Positions 46,157 through 56,664 of a DNA stretch of 64,000 bases are shown one piece after another. The translations under genes were made by a program, and so were the position numbers. Every line of letters begins with the position of its first letter. Position 1 is the first letter of the stretch. The stretch lies in assembly GCA_019096155.1 (NCBI GenBank), contig JAHCVI010000005.1:196468-260467 (forward strand), given 5' to 3'. This stretch comes from Staphylotrichum longicolle (lineage: Eukaryota > Ascomycota > Sordariomycetes > Sordariales > Chaetomiaceae). Under the pieces are notes generated by a model that saw only the letters and a program-made list of their open reading frames with translations, was not told the DNA's origin and ran no database searches.

Positions 46157-47854
46157 CTAGTCGAACACCTTGCCCGGGTTCATCACCCCCTTCGGATCCA
46201 CCGCCCGTTTCAAGCTCCGCATCACCCCAATGGTCTCCTCCCCGAGCTCGTCCCGCAAGCACGCCTTCTTGCCGATCCCAATCGCATGCTCCCCAGACAC
46301 GGTCCCCTCCATCTCGAGCGCCTTGTCCATCATCTCGTGCACGCACCGGCCCACGGCCGCGGCCTGCTCCTTGTCTCTCGGATCGTACATCATGGCGACG
46401 TGGAAGTTGCCGTCCCCGACGTGCCCGATGACGGAGGCGAAGATGCCCAGCTTGCCGCACTCGGCCTTGGACCAGTCGATGATCTCGGCGAGCCGCGACA
46501 CGGGCACCGCCACGTCGGTCGACCACATCTCGAACCCGGCCGGGCGGATGCTGGTCATGGTGAAGAGCGACTCCTTGCGCGCCGCCCACAGGTCGTGCTC
46601 CTCCTGCTTGGTGCGCGCAAAGTGGAACGGCGCGCGGCCCTGCGTCAGGTCGTGGATGATGGCCGAAACGCGGGACACGTCGGATTGCACGGCCTCGGCG
46701 GTGCCGCTGAACTTGAGGAAGAGGGTCGGCTGCTCGGCCCAGTGCCGCTTGCGGACCGTCGGGCTGCCGTGCGCGTTGAGGATCTCCATCTGCTTCTCGT
46801 CCATGATCTCGAGGGCCGCGAGCTGGATGCCCGAGCGGATGAGCGCCGTGGCGGCCGCGGCGGCGGAGTGGATCGTGGGGAAGGGGACGACGGCGACCGA
46901 GGTGGACTGCGGGATGGGCGCGAGCTTGAGCGTGGCCTCGGTGATGATGCCGAGGGTGCCCTCGGCGCCGACGAAGAGGGAGGTGAGGTTGTAGCCGGCC
47001 GAGGTCTTGCGCGGGCGGCGGCGGGTCTTGATGACGGTGCCGTCGGCGAGGACGACGGTCAGGTTGAGCACCCAGTCCTTCATGGTGCCGTAGCGGAAGG
47101 CGTTGGTGCCGGAGCAGTTGGTCGAGACCATGCCGCCGACGGTGGCGGTCGGGGAGGGGTCCATGGGCGCGAAGAGGCCGCTGCTGGCGATGTGGTTGTT
47201 GAGGTCGACCCAGTTGAGGCCCGGCTGGACGACCACGTCCATGTCGTCCGGGTGGAAGGCCACGATCTTGTCCATGTAGGAGAAGTCGATGCAGATGCCC
47301 GAGAGCGGCTGCGAGAAGCTGCCCTCGACGCTGGAGCCCGCGCCGAAGGGCACCATGGGGACGTTGCGGCGGTGGCAGATGCGGGCGATGGTGGAGACGT
47401 CCTCGGTGGACTTGGGGTAGACGACGGCCACGGCGCGGTTGGCCGAGTTGGACGTGGACCAGTCCGAGTGGCCGTGGTGCTCGAGCACGTCGTGGTCGTA
47501 GCAGACGGCGTCCTCTCCGAGGGCCTGGGCAATCTCCTCGGCGGCGTGCAACATGCCGGTGCGGTTGGCGTAGGTTGTGCTGGTTGCACTGCCTTGCGCC
47601 CTCCCGTCGTTGCTGCTGCTTCTGGTGAACAGAACGCCAGTCCCAAATCCGACAGCGCCCACGGCGGCGGCCGTCGCTACACCACTCCAACTCCTGCCTC
47701 CATTCCCACTTGACGGGCCCCCTGTGCTCCGAGATGGCCCGCCTGTTGACCGCCTGACTTGTTGCTGTTGTGATGGCCACCGCCGGGCCTGTAACCTCGG
47801 TGCCCGGCGAGGGAGGCACTCGGAGAGCCCCGATACAAGCTGACGCCCCTTCAT
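46157..47854 (-). CDS. dld1: D-lactate dehydrogenase (cytochrome), mitochondrial
   Basis: One exon of 565 aa. The Arg/Ser/Gln-rich N-terminus followed by a hydrophobic helix (GVATAAAVGAVGFGTGVLF) fits a mitochondrial leader plus inner-membrane anchor, as in yeast Dld1. The FAD-binding domain has VPMVPFGAGSSVEGSFSQP and GGMVSTNCSGTNAFRYGTM; the C-terminal domain has SVIGHVGDGNFHVAM and SGEHAIGIGKK, close to the pattern of VAO-type D-lactate dehydrogenases. The enzyme oxidises D-lactate to pyruvate and passes electrons to cytochrome c. The frame is open throughout and length is normal. A D-2-hydroxyglutarate dehydrogenase role is less likely given the anchor. Confidence 0.93.
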   Translation of the reverse strand: MKGRQLVSGLSECLPRRAPRLQARRWPSQQQQVRRSTGGPSRSTGGPSSGNGGRSWSGVATAAAVGAVGFGTGVLFTRSSSNDGRAQGSATSTTYANRTGMLHAAEEIAQALGEDAVCYDHDVLEHHGHSDWSTSNSANRAVAVVYPKSTEDVSTIARICHRRNVPMVPFGAGSSVEGSFSQPLSGICIDFSYMDKIVAFHPDDMDVVVQPGLNWVDLNNHIASSGLFAPMDPSPTATVGGMVSTNCSGTNAFRYGTMKDWVLNLTVVLADGTVIKTRRRPRKTSAGYNLTSLFVGAEGTLGIITEATLKLAPIPQSTSVAVVPFPTIHSAAAAATALIRSGIQLAALEIMDEKQMEILNAHGSPTVRKRHWAEQPTLFLKFSGTAEAVQSDVSRVSAIIHDLTQGRAPFHFARTKQEEHDLWAARKESLFTMTSIRPAGFEMWSTDVAVPVSRLAEIIDWSKAECGKLGIFASVIGHVGDGNFHVAMMYDPRDKEQAAAVGRCVHEMMDKALEMEGTVSGEHAIGIGKKACLRDELGEETIGVMRSLKRAVDPKGVMNPGKVFD

Positions 47855-48465
47855 CGTTCAATGTCGTTGCCGTCTTTAAGTCTGGTCTCCACTGTTCTCC
47901 ACTCTCAGTCTGGAAGATCCCACGGATGTTGTCGTCGGTCTTTGTGAACCCTCAACTGGAAGAAGTGAAGCACTGAGACCCGGGGTGTCCAGCGTCCAAG
48001 GTATTTATCTGGGATCCTTCTCGGTGTGTGACACCGCTTCGGGTCTGTGATGGCCGATGATTCCCGTGGCCCGGTCGGTGGTTGTGAGAGCCAAGCCGTC
48101 CCTGGGCTCGGCTCGGTCTGGCGTGCTTGGTTCCACCCTCGGAATTTCTCTTTTGGGCCCATCCGCGGATATCTTCCCAAGGGGAGGCGGACGCTGTCAG
48201 CACAGGATGCTCTTTGCCTGAAGGGCCTTCTTGAGATCCAGACAATAAATGCACAAGTTAACAGAGGCATGGAAATGCAAAGAATGTTCAATGCAGTCTC
48301 ACAAGCCATTCGACTGAGTGTCATGGACACAGATGAAACGAGGGAAAAGAATTGGACCACCGACAGGGTTAGGGTCGACTCTTTCGGGCCCCTTTGGAGA
48401 CCATTTATCTCACGAGGAGGTAGGAATCTTGAGGCTGCAGGCCTGGAACTACATCGTTTCATGAT
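47855..48465. other. Intergenic, no gene seen
   Basis: 0.6 kb between the dld1 start and the OSBP 3' end. Probably the dld1 promoter and the OSBP 3' UTR. Confidence 0.5.
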
Positions 48466-49875
48466 CTAAGCTCTAAACTCATTTGTAGCTGAAAATTCAC
48501 CAAGTTGAACGGTTCCCAAAAAGACAACTCCCAACGCCGACGCTGCCAACAGAATGAGACAACCAAAACAAGCGCCCCTCTTGTAGACAAAGTACATCAG
48601 TACCCGTACGGCGTGAGTGCCCCTCTGAACGGCCGTTGCAGATTCTTCACCCTCCATCGTCAACCTTCCATACCCCTTGGTCTTATCATGCTGCAGCTGC
48701 CACCCCAAGCCCTCCGACAGCCGGTGAAACACATCATGCTCCTCTCCCGGCTGCGACCGAAAGAACAGCGGCTCCCGTAACCCCCCTCGTAGCCTCGCTC
48801 GCCCTCATCTGCCGCTGCGCCTGCTCAATCTTGCTCTTCTCCGCCACCACGGCCCTCATGTCCCCCGCCCTCAGCCCCTCCAGCACCTCTCCCCACGCCC
48901 GCCGCGACTCCCACGGATCCTGCGCCTCCACCGCCTCAACCTCCATCGGCACGGGCTCGTTCTCGGGCGCATCCACGTCATACACCTCCAGCACCTCCCC
49001 CGTCCCACAGTCCTTCACCGTCCACCCCTCGTTCCAGCACCCCTTCACCTCGTAGACCGCCGTTTTCTGTGCATCGTCCCTGTGATACACCCTCGCCTCG
49101 AACGAGTTCCGCTTCCCGCGCAGCATCCCCTCCCCCCAGAACCGCACCTCGCTCACCCACCCGCTGCTGCCGACGACGTGGTACACGCCCGAGATCTCGG
49201 GGTACATGCACCCGCCCAGGAAGCCCCTGACCTTGACGTCCGGCAGCGGCACGAGGTAGTCCTCGTCGTAGCGGTCGACGCGCAGCGTGGCGTGCCCGAC
49301 CTGGCGGATGTTGACGCTGCCGTTGAAGGTCATCTCGACGCGGGCGTAGCCGTCGGCGCGGACGCCGTGGGCGCGGTCGGCGACGTGCATGGCCGTGATG
49401 GGCGGGTGGTGCGAGACCTGCTCGGCGACGAGGTGGGTCGTGGACTTGGAGTTTTCGGTGTCGGTCCAGGAGGCGAGGAAGAGCTCGCCGAGGAAGGCGT
49501 TGAGGGGTTTGCGGATGGATGTTTGCGTGGTGGGTTTGGTTTTGTTGTTGGTGGTGTGGTCGACACCGATGTAGAGCTGGCTGCGCAGGGCGATGAGGAA
49601 CCAGCGGAGCACGAGCAGGGCGCGCTTTTGCGGGTTGGGCTCGAGGGCTGGGGCGGAGAAGACAGAGGGGCGTTGCGCCCAGCAGTGGCCGACTTCGACG
49701 ACGGACGAGGGGGCGAGGAGGGATGGGGGACCGGTCACGTTGGCGAGATCGCCCTTGACTGTGCCGAGGAACTGGGACAGTTGAGGTTAGTGGTAAGTTC
49801 TCTGCCTTGTTTATCCTGGAGATGGCATACCTTGACCAGCTCGCGCAGGCGAGAAGAGAGAGTTTTGCTGTCCAT
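48466..49875 (-). CDS. Oxysterol-binding-protein-related protein with predicted tail anchor, frameshifted
   Basis: Exon 1 (49875..49831, MDSKTLSSRLRELVK) joins exon 2 at 49771 after a 59-bp intron. The ORP lipid-transfer domain follows: KRALLVLRWFLIALRSQLYIG, KPLNAFLGELFLASW, the signature EQVSHHPPITAMH, and a WESRRAWGEVLEGL segment. There is no PH domain, as in short Kes1/Osh4 types. The open frame stops at 48734 shortly after KIEQAQRQMRASEATRG. Removing one C from the C6 run at 48781-48786 (plus strand) continues the family C-terminus (LFFRSQPGEEHDVFHRL, DKTKGYGRL) to a stop at 48466. This extension includes a hydrophobic helix (FGCLILLAASALGVVFLGTV). The product would move sterols or phosphoinositides between membranes, anchored by its C-terminus. 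Confidence 0.85.
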
Positions 49876-50772
49876 GATGGTCCAGTACTTGACGCTGTGA
49901 ACTATTCTGAGTATAGAGTGAAAGGCAGTCTTGAGATTTTTCGTTTTGGCAAATCGGTATGAGGCTCGAGTCAACGAATGTCGAGTTGCACAAACATGCA
50001 CGCCCAAATCGACCGGACCAGAAAACACACCAAAATGAGGACAGCAGAATGGCATTATAAGAAAGCCCAGTGTTCAAAGCCCATTGTGCAGACAAAGCAG
50101 CACGCTGCGCCTTTGTTGGCCCTCCCAGGCCCGAGCTTTGTTTCACCCTTGTCTCACCCCCGCGTTTCCCCAGCGCGGGGGCGAGACATGACGAGGAAAC
50201 GCGGCCCACCAACCGCAGCGGCTCGAGATCCCGATCCGTGCCTCTCTATCCAATTCACGCATGTCGCATGTCGTGTCCCCGCAGGGACAGGAAGACGCGC
50301 GCGGTATTGTGCAGCCGAGCATGCATGGCCTTTTCGTGATGGCAGGTGACGTCTTGCGGACGGAAACATCCCTTACCGAACGGCTCTGCATTAGCTCGCT
50401 GCGGTGCCAAGCCGTCAGGGTCTGGAACTTTCGGATCTGGGGGCGAAATGGCTCTGCTAACTTGCTCGGGGTCTGAGTGAGCCACAAACCTTAATTGGAC
50501 CGCGGAGAGCGCGCGCGAGTCAGACAAAGTTCACAGAACCCTCTCTCGTTTCTTCTCTCTTTCCCCTCTGCTGTGTCACGCTGTGGCTTGCTCAGAAGAA
50601 TCTTGAATCTCGATCGGGCACTTCGGCTCGAGGTGATCCGAGAGCACTGCCACCGTGGACGCACCACCCATGCGCCAAGTTGAGCTAGTGGTTCTTGTCA
50701 AGACCAGTTGTCGGCTACTCCAGGGTGTAAGCGATGCATTCTTTCAAGTTAATCTTGAGCGACGGCTATTCC
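49876..50772. other. Intergenic, no gene seen
   Basis: 0.9 kb between the OSBP gene start and the F-box-like gene's extended 3' end. No tRNA or exon chain. Confidence 0.45.
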
Positions 50773-52970
50773 TTATCTGCGGTGCTCAAGGAACTTCAAG
50801 AACCTGGAGATACCTCTGCAGTAGTGAGGTGGATGTTGGTGATCCCAGTCCTCATCCCTCGTCCACCAGATAGCAACCCTCCCATTCATCAAACACTCAT
50901 TTCCCTTCTTGCTCTCGGGCCACAGCCTCCTGTAATGCTCCCAGAAAGGGTTATCCTCGTCCACCGTCATACCATCCGTTGCCGTCCCCCTCCGCCCTCT
51001 GCATTCCTCCCAATCTTTCTCAACCGCACCTCCCCTTTCCAGTTGACCCTGTCCACAACCCACTCCCTCGCGAGCTCGTTCAACCACGGCCGCAGCGCGG
51101 GTCCGACCCTGAACATGCCCCCCGCTTCCGCCTTGACCATCATCGTCTCCAGCCTCGGCGACGCCACCGCCTTGAAGATCTGCCGCGCGAGCTTGGCGTC
51201 GAGGGCGCTGTTGGCCATGAAGCTGATGATGTGTCCGTTGGTTAACTCAGCCCAGCCTGCGGGTCGATCCTCGAATGCCGTGCTCTCCGGGTTGGGTGGT
51301 TCTCGCGGCTGTGGCGGCAGGGGCTCGAGCACCAGCGCGAGCCGTTGTAGACGCGGGAAGCTGGATCCGAGGGCGCGGTAGCGGGCCACTTCGTTGCAGT
51401 CGCCGCGTGAGCGGTGGATGGAGAGGGTGAGGGTCTCGAGGCACGGGAAGAGGGCGCCGAGACCCATGATTTCCGAGGTTGAAGCGAGAGAAAGCCGGGT
51501 GGGTTGTGCGTTGCGCACGTAGTTCCCTTGATCGGCTGGGTTATGGTCAAGCTGTAGGGAGCGAAGCGTCTTGATGGGACTGCTGCTGCCGGAGGCGTCC
51601 TTTGGATCCGCTGCGAGGGGGGCTACGTGCCAGTCCCAGTTCATGAGGTTCAGCTGTCTGAGACGTGGCAAGCCCCGGATGAAGCGCTTCGCCTTGTCAA
51701 AGTAGACGGTGCTGGGCTTGGTGGTGCAGCGGAGGGCCAGATCTGCCATGGCGGGGAAGCGCAGCGACAGCAGCCTGTCAAGCGCTCTCTCGTCAACGAC
51801 TGTTGTTAGGTTAAGAGTATGTAGGGCGCTCAGATCGGCAAGGCCGTTCCAGTACTGGAACTCGCCCTCTGAGAAACGGCTGAGGAATGCGAGGAAAACG
51901 CCCAGTTCAAGGTGGTCGAGGGAGGTCACCTGTTGCTTCCTGTCTCTGCCTCCGATATCCGTGGGAAGCCAATCCCACGCGCGAGGTTCAGAGAGCGATT
52001 GGTGGTCCGCGTAGGATGGACGCATTTGCAACATTCGGACTTCCCGCAGGTTGGGCGCCAGACCCTCGATCCTGAGCATGTTCTCGAGGGCCTCTCCTTG
52101 GCGGCCCAGTAAGATGCCTCCTGGTCTCACCGAGGGCGTGCCGCATTCGTCTAGAACCCAAACACTGTAAAGACAGGGCGAGGTAATAAGCGCCAGCTCG
52201 TGTGGGTCGACGGTGATGGCGGCTGTGGGATCATCTGGAAGCATCCGCAGCTTGAAGCTGCGAAGGTGCAGGCGGATGATGCGGCTGGATGCCCTGTCAT
52301 GAAGGACTCGCATGAGACACGGAGGAAACTGTATCGGGCACTGATAGATGAGATCCGTCAGTCCTGGCAGCAACCGGATCAAGTCGGCCAGCGGCGCCCA
52401 GGCGGCGTCTGTGACATAAGCATCCTTCACCGTTGTTATTTTATCAGCGAAAACGGGCGGCCTCAGCTGGGAATAATCCGGGAGGCCATGTAGCCTTAGA
52501 TGATTGACGTCCCAACTGAGAGATGGAGCGGCGGCAGATTGACCATGGTGATGCTCGGGCCGATTTTCCTCTTCGTTGTCCGCGTTACACAGCAAGGACT
52601 GGAAGTTAAACACCTCACGGTCATTGCGGACCAGGTAGAGACCCCTGACGTGACCAAAGGCTCGATTTCGTTCCAGAACATCGATGCACTTGCGTGCTTG
52701 CGCTCGTAGCCTTGCAGGGGTGCTGACGATGAAGGTCAATCTTCGAAACAGGACGACGTTGGCGAGAGAACGACACTGCCTGCTGGCCAGCGCAAAGGAT
52801 AGCAGACTGGGCGCGTGTGCCTCGCCAAGGAAATCGCAGATTCGGAGCAGAATTTCGGTGGGAACGTTGGCCAAAGTCGGCGCCATTTCGCCCCTGGAAG
52901 CCACATGTGAGGTTTTAGTGTTGGAGAGGGAGAGTCGGCAGTTCCAAGGAAAGGTTGTGCGGAGTGTCAT
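50773..52970 (-). CDS. F-box-like protein with leucine-rich region, C-terminus probably frameshifted
   Basis: The open frame from 52970 to 50967 gives 667 aa (an in-frame ATG at 52886 is an alternative start). An F-box-like start (LANVPTEILLRICDFLGEAHAPSLLSFALASRQC, split here: LANVPTEILLRICDFL then SLLSFALASRQC) is followed by a long region with irregular leucine-rich spacing (LDHLELGVFLAFL, LSALHTLNLTTV, LPRLRQLNLMNW, FPCLETLTLSIH). Such proteins choose substrates for SCF ubiquitin ligases; the target is unknown. The frame ends at a Gly-rich stretch, GGGGRQRMV. One extra G in the G5 run (minus strand, 50986-50990) instead leads into a well-formed 60-residue tail (EDNPFWEHYRRLWPES, GRVAIWWTRDEDWDHQHPP) ending at 50773. 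I give the extended limits. Confidence 0.75.
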
Positions 52971-54069
52971 CCTACGCTGAAGCTATGTAGGTACCCAAGG
53001 CAGCAGCAGCTGCAGGTCCTGGTAGGTTGGGTTTTGAAAGAGTCAAAGTCGGGTGGGGAGCGAGCCAAGCATCTCTCCAAAGAGACCCTCCCGAATACTA
53101 GTACGAATAGCTACCTCGAGTAGGCATTTAATTGGGCCATGTTCCTGTCCACGCATGCGGGCGAGTTTTACGCTCCCGGCATTGCGGGCGCCCGATGATT
53201 TCCGGCACTGAAATCAATAAGAGACATGACCTCTAGAAGCGCGTTTGCAACACAACAATATTCATCCATACTCGGCTCTTTTTCAGAACGAGTTTACGTC
53301 TCCTCGAATGATAACATCTCGTTTCTTTCTAAACAGGTACGGGGCAACTTACGAAGGAGCTTACTCGCAGCTTTTTCCTTAATTCTTGAGGACATTGTTC
53401 ACCGAAGGAGCGATTTCCAGCAACTCGATGCGAGTGATGAGGGGCTCTGTTGAGACCGAAGTGTCCACCAGCGACAGTCCTCAGTGCCTGGTACCCAATA
53501 CATCTTCACTAGGACTGTGAAGTAGCGTCATTGCTGGGAGGGATTGGAAGCTGTTGTTGGTCATCGGAAAATGGAAAGGCACGGCAAGCAGCGTAGATAC
53601 CTACCCAAAGAATGCCGAGCGAACAAAACCCACGAAACTCATCCCAGGACTGCATCGCCCCAAATAACCTCAATAACACGCTCCTCTGTGACGATGACCC
53701 ATTTCCACAAGGAGGTCGGAAGCAAACGAGTCCAGCCACTGACGGCACGGTGCCGTGCCAAGTCCACGTGAAGCGGCGTCCAGCCCCAACGCTCGACCAA
53801 AGAAGAGGGACAAGTCGTGTAAGTGATTGGGCTGGCTAACGGGCGAAGCAGTTCTTGGCCCGAAAGCATCTGCGAGCCTTCGGCTTATGCTTTGTGGATG
53901 TCTTGTGGCTGAGGACTGGAATGTCACCCACCGGGTCGATGAGAGTTGTATAAGTGATTGGGAACCCCTGATTCACATCGAGTCCTTCTTCCGTCAAAAG
54001 ACATCCCAAGTTCCCATCCACGAAGCTGATCACGGTCTCCAACTGTGAACCCCTACATTGCAACTCACA
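52971..54069. other. Divergent intergenic region
   Basis: 1.1 kb between the F-box-like gene (leftward) and the Cys-rich protein gene (rightward). No credible coding exon. Confidence 0.5.
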
Positions 54070-54820
54070 ATGCATCTCACCCCTTCGGTTCTCCTCGCCC
54101 TGAACCTCGCGGTCCGGGCCTCCGCCCAAACCGACGATTCCGACTCTGGCCTCAACTTTGCCTCCTGGAGCTCCCACATGTCTCGCTTCCCGCAAGAGAC
54201 CTACTGCCCTCAGACCAAGTCCAACTCACTGGAGAGGTGCGACGCCCCCGGACATCTTGCCTGCGTGCAATCTCCTGAACTGGCTCACTCTGATACCTTG
54301 GATAGCAAATACGAAGACTGCCGCTCTACCGCCTGGGACATGGTCTACAGCTGCCCCAATGGGCGAGATGACGCTTCGTCGCGCACGGCGTGTATATGCT
54401 CGAGCATCAATGCCATGTCGAGGTCAGTCTCCCCTGACTCCTTCTCCCCACCCACATCTCATTTTCTGCCCCAACCAGCCCCTTCCAATGAGACCGCCAT
54501 GCTCACCAAATGTGTTTTCCATCTCCAGCTGCCTCACAGCCAGCATGAACACCGTGGTAGAGTCCGTCCAGCAAGGACCAGGACGACTACACCTCCATAC
54601 CGGTGCCCGTCGCGCATCGGGGCGGCCGGCGGTGGCGGTGGCGGAAACAACAATAACGGGCCTGCCAGCCCCACTGGCACGGCGACCCCAAGCCGGAATG
54701 TGGGGGCGGGGGGCCGGGGTTCGGCAGTCGGGGTGGAAGTGGGTGGACCGTGGGATGGCGGTCGTGTTGGGGGGATTGTGGGGGTCGTTGCTGTTGTGCT
54801 GTGAGGCTGACTCCAGGTAA
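54070..54820 (+). CDS. Small secreted Cys-rich protein, probably GPI-anchored
   Basis: Exon 1 (54070..54422) encodes a signal peptide (MHLTPSVLLALNLAVRASA) and a domain with eight or more cysteines (ETYCPQ, LERCDAPGHLAC, EDCRSTAWDMVYSC, ACICSS). A 106-bp intron leads to exon 2, which adds SCLTASMNTVVESV. After that, the spliced frame runs to 54820 with an unlikely Arg/Trp-rich sequence. Another frame, ending at 54804, reads NNNNGPASPTGTATPSRN, then Gly-rich residues and the hydrophobic end GGIVGVVAVVL, typical of a GPI-anchored fungal wall protein. One or two small indels in exon 2 are suspected. Function unknown; a cell-surface protein or effector-like role is inference. Confidence 0.65.
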
Positions 54821-55018
54821 AGGGTAAAGTTTCATCTTGGGGTCTCACAAAGGTGCACGGTTGTGGTCAGTGGTCAGGTTTTGAGAACTCTCCCAAGCTT
54901 CATCTCCTTTCTTCTTGTTTTGTTCAACTACAGTACATTATCCCCTTTACTTGCTTGCTATATTAACCTATATCCCCTACCCCAACCTTGTTCCTTCCTG
55001 CTGGCAGAGACAGTAAAA

Positions 55019-56664
55019 TTAGTGGCCCGCAGTCCCGACCTCGTTGTGCGCAACCGACTCCTGCTTCGCCTTGACCTCCTCGACGCGGCGCTCCAGGTCG
55101 TTGCCGGCCCAGTCCGTCTTGTCCATGGTCGGCACAAAGAGGGGCGCGTCGGTGAAGAGGCGGTTCATCTCCTCGAGCGGCCGCTTGGCCGTCTCGGGCA
55201 GGAAGGCCCAGAAGAAGAGGGCGTTGGTGAAGTTGCAGATGACGAAGAGGATGTAGTAGCGGTACCCAACGGTCTTCATGGCCGGGCCCGTGACCTGGCC
55301 GATCATGGTGTTGAAGGCGAACGAGGTCATGGTCGCGATGGACACGCCCTTGGAGCGTGTTTTGGTGTCGAAGATCTCGGCGGGGATAATCCACGAGAGG
55401 GGACCGCACGTGGCGCTGAAGCTGAAGTTGTATACCCAGGTGACGACGATGAAGCCCCAAGCGGCCGCCTTGTTGTCGTTTGCGCCGGGCGGGTACAGGG
55501 CGAGCATGATGGTAGCAATGATAAAGGTGACGCAGTTGCCGAGGTTGCCAAAAATGAGCGGCCAGCGGCGTCCGAAGCGGTCGATGAACAGAATGCAAAG
55601 AGCTTGCGCGATCAGGGCAATGATGGACGAGATAGCCTGGTATTTGAGCGTGTCGTCGCCTTTGATGCCCATGAGGCCGTAGATGGTGACCGAGTAGTAC
55701 TGGATGGCAGAGACACCTGTCATCTGAATCGACGCCTGGATAGCGCAGGCCATGAACAGGCGGCGGAAGCAGGACCTGTCTTTGAAGAGCTCGGCATAGG
55801 ACTTGGCCTCGTGCTCGTGCTCAAAGACAACACGGTCCTGGATCTGCTGGAACTCGGCCTGAACCCAAGCGTCGTTGGTGTCGCCATGTGCGTGGAGCCT
55901 GGCAAGCGTCTGCAGGCCCAGCTCGGGCTTGCCGTGGTCGATGAGCCAGCGGGGAGACTCGGGGAAGAGGAGAATGAGGGCGGCGAGGAATACGGCAGGG
56001 ATGATCTGGATGCCGAGCGAGGTCCGCCACTGCCCATCGTTGGTGGGATCAAAGCCGACATAAGTGCCTGAAAAAGTCAGGGGTTAGCTGTGAAAAGCCC
56101 GAGTCAAGAAGTCGTGCAACTCACCGTATGAAATCCACGCTGCAGCCAGAGCACCAATACCAAGCATAAACTGCTGCAGAGCAGTCACACGGCCACGAAT
56201 GCTGGGATGGGCCAGCTCAGCCTGATAGAGAGGAACGATCATGCAGAGGACGCCGACACCGAGGCCAGCAATGGCACGGCCAGAGTACAGGTACGACAGC
56301 GCCTGGGCGCCCGTCTGCAGAGCACCACCGAGGCAGAATACGAGGGCGCCAATCATGATGGTCCACCGACGGCCAAGCCTGTCACCCATGGGGCCAGCGG
56401 CGGCAGCTCCGAAGAAAGCACCGCCCGTGAACACCGAAACGACAGCTGCTCTAGAGTTGGTGTTTTGTTAGTTGACCTGAACTAAGAAGTACCGCCCATC
56501 GAGGGGAACACTTACTCCTCATTATCGGTGGGATTGAACCTGAGATTGAAGGACTGCGAGGCAATGACCTGGGCAATGACACCGAGATCGTAACCGTAGA
56601 GCAGAGAGCCGAGTGAGGCGAAGACGCCCACCAGAAACTGGTACCACTTGGGTGAGAGCGCCAT
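55019..56664 (-). CDS. Sugar porter (MFS), candidate pentose/hexose transporter
   Basis: Three exons, 56664..56516, 56450..56125, 56067..55019 (1524 nt, 507 aa), with introns of 65 and 57 bp. Sugar-porter signatures in order: FASLGSLLYGYDLGVIAQV (helix 1), GDRLGRRWTIMIGA, RAIAGLGVGVLCMIVPLYQAE, FPESPRWLIDHGK, DRFGRRWPL and FLPETAKRPLEEMN. About 12 membrane segments. These proteins take up sugars by proton symport or facilitated diffusion at the plasma membrane. The gene is head-to-head with an intracellular GH51 arabinofuranosidase, so import of L-arabinose or arabino-oligosaccharides is a fair inference. No ATG lies upstream in the open frame, so 56664 was taken; a short upstream exon cannot be excluded. 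Confidence 0.92.

Noticed and set aside
45848..47713. 621-codon open frame antisense to the D-lactate dehydrogenase gene
   Set aside because: Composition is extreme (Gly/Arg/Asp/Val) and the opposite strand encodes an intact Dld1 protein.
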